A stretch of DNA of 64,000 nucleotides, from positions 372,001 through 436,000 of the forward strand of contig JBAMDO010000566.1 of NCBI GenBank assembly GCA_037074765.1, read 5' to 3'. Shown in pieces: positions 37,641 through 51,800 of the stretch. Position 1 is the stretch's first letter; each line of letters starts with the position of its first letter. The position numbers and the translations under genes were made by a program. The DNA comes from Mansonella perstans. Taxonomy: Eukaryota; Nematoda; Chromadorea; Rhabditida; Onchocercidae. The notes beneath the pieces were generated by a model. That model saw only the letters and a program-made list of their open reading frames with translations, did not search any database and was not told where the DNA came from.

Positions 37641-39280
37641 ACTTTATGTCACATCCAAAGCAAATAGATGATCCAAATGGAATTAACTAAATGTTAGTAA
37701 AACTAATGCTGATTAATATTTAAGTGCAAAAATTTTAAAATCTTGAACTATTATTATCGAAGGAATAAAAAAGAGTAGCTGGCACAAATGGCGAAATTTT
37801 TTTCGTCGATGAAAAAGATTTTTGCGCCATTTGGATTGAAATATAAATCTCAGAAGCTTCCTTATTGTCACTTATTTCCTTCACTTTTCACTTTTAATTT
37901 TTTGAGCTAAACATTTTAGCTGAAACTTTTTCTGGTAACAACTGATAAGTGATAAAGGAAATTGCACAATAAAAACTGTCTTTGATTCAAAAGAAAGAAA
38001 GACAAAAATGTTCCATTTTTTTTTGATTTTTAAAATTTCGGCATCAGTTAATGCCGGTATTTTTCCAATTTTTCCCACTTGCCAGTTATTTTTCCATCCT
38101 TTCCATTTCTTATTTTTTTCCCTCTCTCTGTCCAAATGAGCATTTTTTTGTTAGCTACAAATTTTTGTGCTAGACTAAAGCTAATAAAATAGCAGTTCTC
38201 GTCTAAAAGTATACAGCACTGATTGTTCTCGATTCATTTTACATATCGCTGTGTAATTTTTCGCAACCAGTAACAGAGACACATCTATAGTATGGTTTCT
38301 TGGCTAAATATGCATTATTATGACCGTCTTTTTTCTTTTTTTAAATTTAAAAACCGTTTTAATTTGTTGCTTTGATTGAAATTTAAAGTGGAATGAATTT
38401 TTTTGATAAATGGAACTCGAAATTTGTTAACAATTTTAGGCTTATTTATAAATTTCACCTATTTACTTGAATACTGATTAAAAGGATCTAAGATTTGAAG
38501 TTCAAAAAAACAGTCAGTTTAATATTAGATGTCGTTATAATCAGATGAATTCCTACTGAAAACTAACGCAAAAAATGATAACGAAAACGAATTGCAAAGA
38601 ATGAAATGATCTGACGGCGAAAAATGAATGTAAGACGCCAACACCAGGCCACACTGAATCTTCTTTTTATGTTTAGTTTTATGGTTTAAATTAAAATTCA
38701 AATTCGAAATGAAATTTTGGTGCATTTTAAAAATCATTATTAATAAGACATTTGCATTACCATAAATTTTAATTTAGATTATCAGATTTGATGAAAATGA
38801 GACGAAATTAACTTAGAACTAAAAATTAATTGCAATTCCATTCATGATACTTGTAGCGCAAATAGTATATTTACACATAAAACTGACTGGTCGATCATTT
38901 AGTCTCTCCTTTTTAAACACATTTTTAACTTCCCTATAAATATTCATGATATTTATCAGCCCATGCAGTTATGTTATCAGTAGAGCTTTTATTTCCGTTG
39001 ACGCCTTGTTTCATAGTTTACTTTTTCACATATTTCATATTAAAAGATTCAATTTTATTCGATGAATGATTGGTTGAATAAAATTTAAATCCTCTCAGTT
39101 CCAAATAATTAAATATTTATAATTAAAATGTAAAATAACTTTGTTTAAATTAAGGCCAGAATAAGAAGTTCCATTGTATTTCGTCTATGATAATTGGGTT
39201 GCCTATCTTATTTCGTGGAACATTGTACCGGTCTCTAATAAACTAATCAAAATGTGTAATTTATAATCCAAATTATCTGA

Positions 39281-39390
39281 TACGTGTCTGCGTGCGTGTG
39301 TGTATGTGTGTTATTAGTGTGTGTATGTGTATATCTGGGTCTGTGAGTAAATATATGTATGTATTAGAGATGTATATGAATGTGTATTTG
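39281..39390. repeat. Degenerate TG/TATG-rich tract
   Basis: Interrupted GTGTGTATGTG units occur with ATGTATGTATTAGAG variants. This is a decayed microsatellite about 0.5 kb upstream of the formin start codon. Confidence 0.6.
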
Positions 39391-39854
39391 TACAAAAAGC
39401 TAGTCTGAGCAAAATTTAATTTCGGAAAATGTGGCATTCAATGAAAAAAAGTAATGGAATAATACCAGTAATGAGGGTTTTTTTTCTTCGCTTTCATCAA
39501 TCGGAAAATTTCTTGATGTTATTGTTCCTTTTCCTGGTTTTCTATTTTTTTAAGAAAGGCGGCACTTAAAGGGGAAACGATTTTGTTTGTGTTAATGTAA
39601 AGAAAACAAATTTTATATGCACATTTTAAAATTTACCATTACTTATAGCAGCCAAGACAACAACAACAACAGCTACTGTAAATTACAACTATTATTACTA
39701 CTATAATTAGCGTGCAACAGTAAAAAGCGCAAATGTGACTTGCAAAATCCGCCCATTCTGGATTTGTTTATGCTAACTGTATTCACTGCATATTTTACTA
39801 GCTAATAAGATATATTATCGGATTTCTACTCCGCTTTGAAGGAATTCGTGAAAA

Positions 39855-42800
39855 ATGGACGAAGAAGAGGAACTAAATAATAGTTTATTAATAGAGGAAA
39901 TTCAACATTGTCCTGGAAAATATTTCACGCAATATCTTTATGGTTAATTTTTCTCTTATTTCATAAAAAACATTTCAGTGAGTAACGAAATGTTATTTCA
40001 AGTATCTGAATGCTTTCGGAAGAATTTGATAAAACATTTGGAATTTGAAAAATTTTTCTATTTATTTTAAACTTTTTATTAAATGATTAATGATAGTGAA
40101 TAAATCTCGACATTTGCTCTAAATAAATTTTTAAAAAATAGTAAATATTGCGCTTGCTAATATACGATAAGTTTTAATAGTCTAACATTACTCTTTTTAT
40201 GTTTCAAACTTTTCAAATTAAACAAAGAAACTTTTTAATTCATTATTAAAATGTTAAATAATTGAAACTAAGCATAGTAATACAAATTACATCATCTTTT
40301 GTTATTATTGATCGTCATTGACAGTTTTGCCGGAAATATACTCAAGATATGTATCAATTTCCCGGTGCGTTTTAGAACTGGATTTATTTGCATTCATTTG
40401 TCATAGTTTTGTTCAAATGAAAAACTATAAACTCTCGGAGTAATAATTGATTTATCAAGAAATTTATGAAACTGAAATTAATCAATTGGATGGTTGATTA
40501 TTTGTTTATTATTTATTTGATTATTCATTATATCTGTTTTAGCAAAAATTTATTTATTATCTGATAATTTAATTTGCGAATAATTAATTAAATTGAAAAA
40601 TCGAAAAGAAAAGTAAGAAAGGAATGAAATTGCTGAATTGTTTATATTTATATCAAATTATCTGTTCGAGAAATACAAAACGAAAAAAAAAGTGAAACCA
40701 TTAAGGCAATTTATTAATAGTCGGCTAAGTAATCATTTATAAAGTTTTTCACTTTTCTTAAGTAAAATTTATCAATATAGACATAGGATACAAAGTAAAA
40801 TACTTATTTTCATACACAATTAATAAATGTTTCAGGAACATCAATTTGGTAAGCTGATCAATTCTTGTTGTCTGAAATAAAGTATTATACACGCATATTA
40901 TACAATATTATACGGAATTATAATCTTTATTGTTATTGTTATAGCAATCATAATGCATCTAATGATTAATTCACCTATACTTTATGAAATCTAAATTTAC
41001 TGGAATATTTTTTTGTATCGTGAAATCTTGATCTTTTGTGGTAAGACTTCCGTATTTTAATTGTAAAGCAATACCATCCATTTTCAATCATATCATGCAT
41101 ATCTTTCATTGCGATACGACTACAAATTACGAAAACTTTTTTTAAATGGCCTAATAAAACTATAAAGTAAGTTAATTATAGCATGAAATAGTAAAATTGC
41201 GCTCATAAATTCCGCGATCAAGTAAACAAAAGAAAGAAATAATATTTAAGCAAATCAAATAATTATTAGAGCTTATGGTAAGAACAATTTTTAAAGATCA
41301 ATAATCAAATTTAATAAAATATGACAGAAGCAAAGTTGAATTTTCTTCTTTAAAATAACTAAACTGAAATTTTACAGCTATCATTTTATTATTATTTCAT
41401 ATCATCCTTTGCTCGTTTATCATCAATAACACCTTGAAAAAATTTTTTTTTTAAACGATCATAAGTTTTTGTTCAGTCTAATTGAAAATCCAAAGCATTT
41501 TTATCAGGTTAAACTTTTGCCAATAATAATTTAAAACTGCAAAGATCCTTTGTGATCTTGCCCTCACTCAAATGCTGCATCAAAAATTTGAAATCATTTA
41601 AGTGTTGTCATCCATTTTTCTCTTTAACAATTAAACAAAAGTTCAATTTTTATCATTGATAGATAATGAATGCGTTAATAATTGATCAATCAACCAATTA
41701 ATCGATTCACTGAATTATTTTTTCGATGTTTTCGTGCTTGCATTTTCTTGTCGGTATGATGAAAAAATATTCCATTTAGTGCCATTTAAGTAAATGAACG
41801 GGATCAATTAAATATTCCCAAACAAATATTTGTATTTAGAATGTTAAGGAGAGAAAGGCTTTGAAGGATTTTTTAAAGAAATTAGCTTAAGAAATTAGAT
41901 TTTGCATATCAGTTTTTTTTTGTTAAATCAAATACTTTATTGATTGATTAATTGATTTGGTGCTTACTAATGAGAAGAACTGAACGACTGTTTATTTTTT
42001 TATATTGGAAAATTGGAAAATTTTTTATTTCAAAAAATTACTTTTCCGAAAAAGGAAAAGCAAAAAGTATTTGGCAATGGTTGTTTCAGTAAATCAAATT
42101 TCTATCTCTTAAATTGTAAAAGTTCGAAATTTAATTGTATAACAAAAAACTCGTTGTGAATTTCTTATGTTTGTTTTGATTCTTTTAAAAAATTTAAAAT
42201 TTTTTATTTATTACTCAAACATAACGGTTAGTTCCAGTGAAAGAGGGACATATTATCACCAATGATAACATTCAACAGTAAATTAAATTTCATTTACTAA
42301 TTTAAATATTAGACTATTAGAGCTGAGTGCTTGTCTTAAAAAATGAATTAATCATCTTGAAATTAAATTTTCCTCATTTTCCAACAAAATTTTACACGTT
42401 TACTGCTTTTTTTTTGTTACATACAATTTATAATTCGCTATAACAATCAAACAGATATCTTAAAATGGATTTGGTTGATACAACATGATATGTATGTATG
42501 AAGGGCGAAAATGTAGTGGATGGCGTGATAAAAATAGTAATTTTGATTTCAGGAACTGATACAGTTGACATAGTCGACTTATTAAATCGATTGATAGAAA
42601 GTAAGAACGGTTTTGAAATCGCAATTGAATGTCTTTCTTGCTGGCAGGTTCGATTTCGTTTTATTTTATTCCCACTTCCAACTCCCTATCATCCTTTTGA
42701 TCCTTAATACATTTAAGTCTCACTCTACTCTAACGAAATTTCGCATTTCAGTAACTGAAACAAATCATTTAATAGAAAATCCCAAAGACTGGTATTGTCA

Positions 42801-45800
42801 TCGATATGTCATTATGAATAAAACATTTAAGTTTTTACAATATTAGCTTTTGCCAAAAATCCACACTTTGGATTTGTTCAAAAAATTTCTCCACATATTT
42901 TTTAGCAAATTTGATTATTGAAATTCCCTGGATTAATTAGATTCATGTCTATATTGCTGGAAAATTTCAGGATCTAATTGGTGCAAATTATTGTTTGGAA
43001 CCAATTTCAAATGAACTTCAACAAACTGAAAGTGCACAGATCATATGCTCATGCTTGAAATTTCTCAATCGTTTATTGGAATATTCACCAAATGCTATTG
43101 CAAGAATACGAATTGATAATGAATTGAAAGGTTAACTTTTTATAAACTAATTTTTAAGTTTCATTTCTTTTCTATTAGCAGCTAAAAAGTGCAACGAATA
43201 ATTTACATAATCAACTTTTTCTGATTTTTTTTCTCTATAAGTTTAAATTTGCGATAAAATGTCAGTGGCAATGAACTTAATGATTGAAAAGGTAATAAGT
43301 GAAGAGACTTACCTGTCGGTGATCATTGATCACAGAGTTCTGCAAATTTCATTATAACGAGTATATTTCCCGTTAAAAGTGAGAAATATTATTCCTTTGC
43401 TACTCAGTTTTTCTTTCTATATTTAATTAGTATTATCACATTGCGATAATAAAAATAGGCGTTTTGATCAGAGAAATGTTGCACGAAATTCTAAATGATT
43501 TTCTAATTATCTCATTCGTAATAGATTATCTTAAAGTATTGAACTCTGAAAATTTAATAGAAAGTTCAAGTGAATTTATATTTAGAATATTCGATTATTT
43601 GGTAGTAAAGTTACGCTAGAGATTTGTTGATCAATTTAATCAAAAAAAGAATCAAATGAATAACTAGGAACAAGTGAGCGGAATATATTTTATACAAAAA
43701 TATATTCATTAATTCAGTAACTTAATTAGTCATCAATCAATTAATTAGTTCAGTTTATAATCTGTCGTAGTTTTTTAAATTATTTGGACTAAATCGATCA
43801 GCCATCACTACTACATACTATTATAACTACTACTAATAAAAGTCCGTTATCATATCTGTGTATGTTTTGATGGTTTACTGCAATGTTGCTGTTATTCAGT
43901 TCGCTTCGAATAGGTCATCTATACGATAATTGTGTCACTTATTCCATTAGTCAATTAGTCAGTTAGTCAGTTAGTCAGCTGTTCAATTCTTATCTGTTCC
44001 TCTCAGATTCGTTGGTTTAATTGCTAAAATTTCTCTTTACTGTTTAATTATTCAATTATGTGTAACAAGAGATGGCTATCAATGATATATATCATTAGAT
44101 ATTTATAGAACTTATTGAATCAATTTTGCTATGATACGATTTTGTTCAATTTCGATCTCTCAGATCTCTGAGATGCCTTCCGTATCGGATGCCTCAAGGC
44201 AAAATGCATCATTTTCAGATCAAATGAAATACGGTGTTACCATTGCAATGTACACACATATTGGCTGCAAAAAAAGTGCATGCACCAGAATAGTTATTAT
44301 GTTAAATTTATTATGCCATTACTTAATTCATCTATTGGTCAAGATAATGATTAGTTTCCTTAGCGAATGATTGTATCTTTCTTGAGCTTTCAAAATTGTC
44401 CGTAATATCCATAATAATACTCGCCAAATAATAGCTGAAACTGATTGATCTTATAAAAGCAGCAATAACTTTGCAGGAAATTTAATTGATCATTCTTTGT
44501 ATGAGCAGGTATATCTGGGAGTTTTGATTGAATTAGGCTTGAGCTTCCGATGTAAAGATAAATGTATTAATATAATGAATATTTTCAGTAACATATTAAT
44601 TATTTATTAAATTGCTTTGTTTCAATTTATTCCTGTTAATTTATTGTTGAATTATATTGCAGTTTACAAATCAATCCATCTAACAATTTTTTGCTGTCAC
44701 TCTGCAGCACTGAACACATCACTTCATCACTTGTCATATGAACATGACACTGTATCATTTCTTTAAATTTTCAAAAGTAACTAAGTTAGCCATCATTTCA
44801 AATCTCATAATTTATAATAGAATAATTTCGAAAAAAAACTTTTTACCTTCCTAACATTTATTTTTCATTTTTCTATTCCCTGTCTATCCATAATGTTTAC
44901 AATTACTGTCAAAAATGATTTACCTATCTATCCATGATGTTTACAGTAACTGAATTACAGAAATGATCCGTTCAACTAGAACAATCTTTTAATTCAAAAG
45001 ATAATGATAAAGAAGTATGAGTTCATTCAAGTGTGGAATCAATAAATACGGTCAAGAGCGCCTTCCATTCATGGGTCATTGTTGGAAAATCCATTCATTC
45101 TTTTCAAAATCCTTTCTTATTTTGATTTTGTTTGCTTCATTTCATGTAATTTCTTTCTTTAAATTGGAAATTGTCATTTTACGAAAATCAAGAATTCATT
45201 CATCAGTTTCTATTAATTTAATATTCATCTATTTGCCGCATGAAAATTTTTTCTTGGCGCAAATATATGCGTAGAAAAATATACGTAGAAAGAATGCAAA
45301 TATACGCGCAAATATATGCGTAGAAAAAATTAATATATGCGTAAAAAATATATTAGAAAATATTAGGAAAGATGAATATTCGAATTGCAAATTCGAAACA
45401 GTGAATATAACGTGGGACAAAGAGTCATGCAGAAAAAGCATGAACCATTTTAAAAGCTCAAAAATTTGAAATTTCATTTGTTTCATTTATTTGCACAGAG
45501 TAAATGTTTCAAGCTTAAGGCTAAGATTAAACACAAAAATTTTTTAAACATTCCTATAAAAATGAATAAAATTTCTATTTCAAATTTCCACTGAGAAAAA
45601 AATTAAAGCATTAAAAATTCCCTTGTAAATTATGTGAATAATTATAACTGGTTTCAAATTGAAATACTTTATAGTTTTTCAACTTGAAATGCTAATTTTC
45701 AGCTCGAAGTGAATTTTATCTAAAATTAAAAATTAGAAATTAAAAGCACATTTAATGATAACAGAATTGTTTTAGGAATTTGCTTAATGCAATTAGAGAA

Positions 45801-48800
45801 TAATTCTCGTAATCAAATTCAATACATTTCCATTTCCTCATCCTCAGTTATCTAACAACTATTTAACAATTTTACATTTAATTTCCATTTTAGAAGATTT
45901 GAGCTTTTAGTGTGATACGCTAAATTTTTTTTTTTTAGATTTTATAATCACAAAAAAATATGAAATATTTTAATGACATTTTCTCACATTGGACATAAGT
46001 ACTGCTAATCTCTCTTCATTTGATGTTACCGCCATATCAGCCAACTTTTAGCCAGACTTCATATTTGAAATTCCTTTTCACTTACTTATCATTCCTTATC
46101 AGTCTTACTGGACAAGGTCACAAAATTGCATCATTTCATTTTCCGGATCATTGCTGGTATATAATTGCAAACCTCATTCCATTTTTGATGTTTGGGAAAA
46201 ATTTCTTACAGCCAGAAAAAAATTAATTAGATTCCAATCTTTTCTTATCTTCAATGTGTTGACTTATGTTTTGTTAACAAATCATTACATTAAATAATTG
46301 ATCGTTAATTGAGATAAAGTGAAAATGACCAAATATGATTGGAATTCACGGTATGTATTCACCATATGAGTTCACGATATGTGATATGAGTTTACTCCTC
46401 AGGAAGAAATATATCATTCTTGCTCATCGTTCCATTCATCCAATCATCTATTGTTTTACTCTCAAATCTGATCTGAGCATTTTTTTCTTCCATAAATTTC
46501 ATTTTCAAAAAATGTTTACAATTTAAACGTGTTTTCTTAAGCAATCAAACAGTTATATTTATAAAAAGTCAGTTGAGGACAGACAGACAGATGGACAGGT
46601 CAGTCTTTGAAATAAGAGCTTTTACAGATCGATACTATTCTAACCATCCGTTACATTCACTGCAACTCTTTAGATTTTAATTTCTACGTAGGAAATTTTC
46701 ATAACTTAGTAATCATTACTTCACGTTTGAAGAAATGATTCAAATATTGTGAAATTTCAAAAAGATAGTGAACATATCATTGGTCATTGCAGAATTTTTA
46801 TAAAAGTAAAAAAGTCCCAAGATGAATCATTTTTTGATGGAATTAATTGAAAATGGGATTTTTGAATTTCCTTATTGGGTCTATCAAGAAAGTATTAATA
46901 AATTATTGAATTTATTTCTATTTACAAAAAAGATTGCAAATCATCAATGCGTAAATTAGCATGAGCGCAAACAAGCAATTATTTGTTTAATAAAAGGAAA
47001 GAATATATCGGTGATTGGAATTAAGAACTTTATAATTTTGCTGGAAAGCAAATTCTCAGACAAGTTAATTTCTGGAATTCCTTCTCGTTGCAAATGTTAT
47101 CTTTCAGTTGCTTTTTTCTTCTCATCGAACTTCGAAAAAATCAATGAATTTTAAATTTCCGAATAAATATTTGGTTTTTTGTTTCGGACATTTGCGCATT
47201 TCAGAAAAAAAAAAAAAAAAGTTAATGTAATACTTATCTGGAACTTACTCACTGAATTGCATTTTTCTGTACTTTAACAAGTTTGTTTAATCTGTTCATA
47301 GCACCCAAATTATCTTTTAGATTTAATTCGACTTGATAAAATGACAATTTTTCGTCACCACTTGTCGATTTCTCATTTTTGTCGCACTTCCAACATTTGA
47401 TTGGGTTGGAATTTTTGCGATTTTTGAAAATTGTGGTTTATGTAAGCATTTTAGCATTTCATTACACGTCAAAGCTGATGACTTACATATTTTGATCTCC
47501 ATGTGTTCCGCTGATTCCATCAAATAGTCCAATTTTTCAAAAAAACCTTACTTGGACACTCTAGCATTTTATTTAGAAACGTCAACATGTTGTACCGGTA
47601 GAGTACCGCTAGCTGCCATTAGTGGTACCACTAATAACATTTACTTATGTACTGTTAGTGGTACTGTCAGCTTATGTGCTTTTTTTGCAATCAATAATTT
47701 TTCGGCAGAAAAAAATTTTTTATTTTTGTGTCACAATAACATTGCAGAGCCATTTTTGTCTTCCTGAAAACACTCAAATGCATATTCCACGTACGCCTAG
47801 ATCGTTGTGGCTGTATTGACATTTATCGGATCACTTATCTGTCCTAAAATAAAAAAACTTAATGCGATTAATTTTTTGTCCATTATCATTCATATTACGC
47901 TGAAAGAGAAATCCAAGGAACAGTTAACTAATTTTTTTTTTACTTTTTCCTTTTTTGTTTTCTTATTTTTTATTCAAAAGATACGAAGTGATTCGATGAC
48001 AGTCAGGAGACACCCGAACTAATTCTTTAGTCCGTCAATCAAGAGTTGTCAAATAATTATACCAATTCAAAATACAAATAATCCGTAGATAGTTATGTTG
48101 TTACTATTTCTAACAATCAATAAAATTTATTTCAAAATCACATTTTTGTTTTCAAATTTTATATTCCAAATTTTTCTTTCCATGCAAATTTTGTTCCCCT
48201 TGCATAAATAGGATTTAATTAATTAAAATTTCACCAATAAAATTATCCGGGGACACTAAATTACTTTACATGAACGTGCAGAGTAACCTTGAACTACAAG
48301 CTTTAACCCTCATATTCAAAATGTCATATCGCTAAATGATATAGCAAAATCATAATTGTTTATGTGCATTTCTAATTTCATTAATTTCAGAATTGAATGT
48401 CAGCGAACGTGTCAATCAAATCAGGTATGAATTTTTGCTTATGTTTTTTTCTTCAAGAGACTTTTTTCCCTTAAACTCTACAATCAGTGTGATCTTTTTT
48501 CTTAACATCGGTTAATTTCAAGAGAGAAAATTTTGACAGAAAAAAAAAAGCATTTAGAAAAAGTTTTTACACTAATTTACTTCAGTCAATGGCACCATCC
48601 TATCAATTTAATGAAAAAAAACAAAAAAACAATTTCTAAATAATAAGTTTAATATAACGTAAGAACTTTGAATTTGTTGTGTCGTAAATTTTATTGGAAA
48701 CTTTTTCATATCCATAAAGAGGATATTCTTATTTTTTTCCGAAACTAGTAAATGTAATGATTTGCTTTATATCATTTGAAATTGATCATTCGAACATTCT

Positions 48801-51800
48801 TTAAATTAATTTTAAAATTAATCTAATCAATCTCCCAATATCATCGATAACAGAGAACCATAATTGTCAACTTTTCTCTGTCTTTTTCCTGCTAAAAATC
48901 AAATGCCAATTTACGAAGCACAATCGTTCAAATCTACAATTAAGTGAATTAATTGAACGAAAAAGCTAACTATAATGGTCGAAAAAGCTAACTGATTTTG
49001 ATTTCGTTTACAACAGAATGATTTTGTTTACAACATAATCAAAAGCGGTAATGTCGCACTGCATTTCATGATTCATTCTTTGTTCTTATCATCTCTTCAA
49101 ATGAAATTTTCCTATTATTACTTCTATATCAGTTGACGCAAAATTCTTCTATCTCTCAAATTACAATATAATTATCCTGAATAAATTAGTCACAAACGAT
49201 AATCTCTTTGAATTCATTCGATTTTTGCTGCTCGTTGGAGCTTTGCTCAATCTGTTGCTGTAAATAATAATTTGATGCAATCATAGTTAGTAATAAAACA
49301 TTTCCTGTTTTAGCCTTTTCTGAAGTGTTCCCTTCCTTATTAGAATTTTATTAGAAAATCTAATGGGCAAATAAATGTCCTGTTTAGTGAGCAAATGCAA
49401 AAACTCGCCAAATGAACTTAACCAATCCATATATGTACGATGCATTAAAAATTTTGCCAAATTTCATCAGATTTTTTATTTTATTTTATAGATATCATGC
49501 TCTCATCTCTGAATTTATGTTGTTGTCTTCTTTTCAATAAATGATATATGCCTCAATTAGTCTTTTAAATTCAAACTTATTTCAATTGAAAAATTTATTT
49601 TCTATAATTCCAGTTCACATCGTCTCATCAGTTATTCATTTTTATTAATTTCAATACTTTTAATAATCTAGTGGAATCCATCGTGTTGCAAAAAAATTTT
49701 GCTAACGGTCATTTCTGTCCTTGGAAAAAACGTAAGTCCCCGGTTTACAACTGAAATCTGCTTGCTATTTTTCACTTTGTATTTAGATGAATAATTTCAT
49801 CACCTTTACTTTACAATAAAAAATTTTATACTTATGAGTCATGATTACTAAAAGTAAGATTTTAACATTTAAAAAATTTGAAATACGCTAGTGAATATTT
49901 GGAAAAACATCTTTTGAAATCCAATAATTTTAATTTAATTAGAATTTATCTAACTTTTTTTCTTCTTGACTTTATTTATTTATTTTTTTAAAGATAGTTG
50001 ATCTTTGTAAATAATTTTAATCTTTTCCTTTTCCTCACAAAATCATACCTTGAAAGATAATCTTAATAAAAGTAATCGGTATATCTACACGACATCTTGT
50101 CCAAATGTGTCAGTGATACCGGTATCACTCGAGGTATTAATGACTTAATCAAATCATTGCGTGAAAACTTATCAACAAATATTTGTTCATTATCAGATTA
50201 TCATAATGAATTTGCAGGTATGAATTACATTACCCTGATAGAGCAACGCAGTCTTTAAGTTTATTTTAAACATACTGAATTGGTCGAAATCGATAGGAAA
50301 ATTCCACCTAAACCTCTTAAAGAATCCTGCTAGATTTGATAAAATTACAAAAAATTCATACCTGTTTAAAATTCGTCTCCATTTCACTGTGTTACTTGCA
50401 AAACAAAAAAAAAAAGTTCGTTCCTAAATTTGTTTAAACATTCTTTTTATTAAAATATTAAACGGCAAAGTTTCATAGTGGGTTTTTTTGCATCCTTCTT
50501 AATTTTTGAATTTTCAAATAATTCTCAGCAAAATTCGTCTCCATTCCATTGTGTTACTTGCAAAACAAAAAAAAAGTTCGTTCCTAAATTTGTTTAAACA
50601 TTCTTTTTATTAGTAACCTTAAGAATGATCGAAATGACGTGATTAAATTTATTGCATGACTCTTTTGTCAATTCTTTTGCGCCTTTAAGCTAACAGCAAC
50701 AGCTCTTTAAAATTCATCCTCCATTAAAATCATTTTGTTCGAAATTTTGTGTTGCAAAAAAAAAGAATTATTTCGCTAATGTTTGTATTGTACATTATGA
50801 AAAAATTCAGCTGAATTAGCCGAAAAAAATTTTTTTTTAAATTTGCAGAAACTTTTTTTTTGAAATTATCGGAATTTGTAATTATAAGGTGACTGGCTAT
50901 TATTCGTCTCTTTCTTCGTATTTTAGACTTGTAGTGAAATGAAATAAAAGTGTAAGTTTAACCAATAATTGTATACCATAACCAGGCAACAAATAGACTG
51001 AAATTGCAATCAAATACTTGGCTGAGAGCAAAAAAAGAATAATGGCATATAATTTTGATAATGATATGTTAGCATGCGAGCAGCAATTCGCAAAGTTCAC
51101 AAACGACATTTTCCGACAAATTTGACAATATTGACCTATCAAAAATTTTTGACAATCATCAAAAGGAAATCATTTTCTTAGTGGACAAATCGATATGTGT
51201 GAGATTTTTCAAAATTTTTACCTCGGTTAAATTTTACGGACAAAATTTATAATTTGAAATGAAATTAATGAACAAATCGGAAATGATTTTAAATAAGTGT
51301 ATGCATTAAGTATTAAATTTAATCTTAAAGTACAATAATGCTTAAATATGAGATTAATGAATCAAATAAAATCAATGAATGATTTTTTTTTTTCGATTTC
51401 TAAAATTTGAGAAAAAAAATTGCGATTTAAAGAATTTTTGAAAAATTGCTTGTTAGAAAATACAATTAATAATAGGCTTACAGGAAGGAATTTAATGTGC
51501 CAAAAAAAAATATATATAACAAAGAAAACATTAAATTCATTTTATAATAATAGCAGCAAATTTTGATCAGAAATTTCAACCAAGGCCAAATGGAACAGAA
51601 ATGGAATTTCAATTTATTTGTGCAATAAATTGAAATATGAAAGCAGCCACGAATATTTCTTTCATATATGACGCAATTTGATGAACAGCAGGAGGGCGAT
51701 ATAGAGGGAGAGAGGGAGAAGAGAAAGAAGGAAAAAGTGAGGTGTGGAATATTAAATTTTATGCCAGCAGAATAAATTTTAATCTGTCTTTTTTCTTTTA

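Larger units (their letters stand above)
25465..39854. other. Long intergenic region between cyclase and formin genes
   Basis: About 14.4 kb with no confident host gene. It holds an orphan plus-strand frame (26438-26836), coding-like minus-strand scraps (28161-28548), two foldback elements (29201-29372 and 29505-29661), short tandem duplications (29987-30026, 31967-31998), TG and TC microsatellites, a hairpin (34195-34226), diverged tandem repeats (35038-35200) and the bacterial-derived mosaic (37050-37640). From 37641 to 39854 only low-complexity DNA is seen. Confidence 0.6.
43131..48390. other. 5.3-kb formin intron region
   Basis: Mostly AT-rich non-coding DNA. It contains an 8-bp AGTCAGTT tandem repeat (43948-43979), a possible exon at 44161-44250, a diverged direct duplication (44884-44952), a minisatellite (45256-45351), a poly-A run (47204-47220) and minus-strand coding-like segments with a 16-bp palindrome (47250-47780). 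Confidence 0.5.

Noticed and set aside
47204..47220. Poly-A run as evidence of a retrocopy tail
   Set aside because: The coding-like segments next to it are on the minus strand, where this run would be poly-T at the 3' side, the wrong polarity for a retrocopy.
51000..51130. Exon-like plus frame reading TEIAIKYLAESKKRIMAYNF then DNDMLACEQQFAKF
   Set aside because: Protein-like, but the required entry phase from the upstream formin exon gives an immediate stop, and there is no usable donor. Left unassigned.
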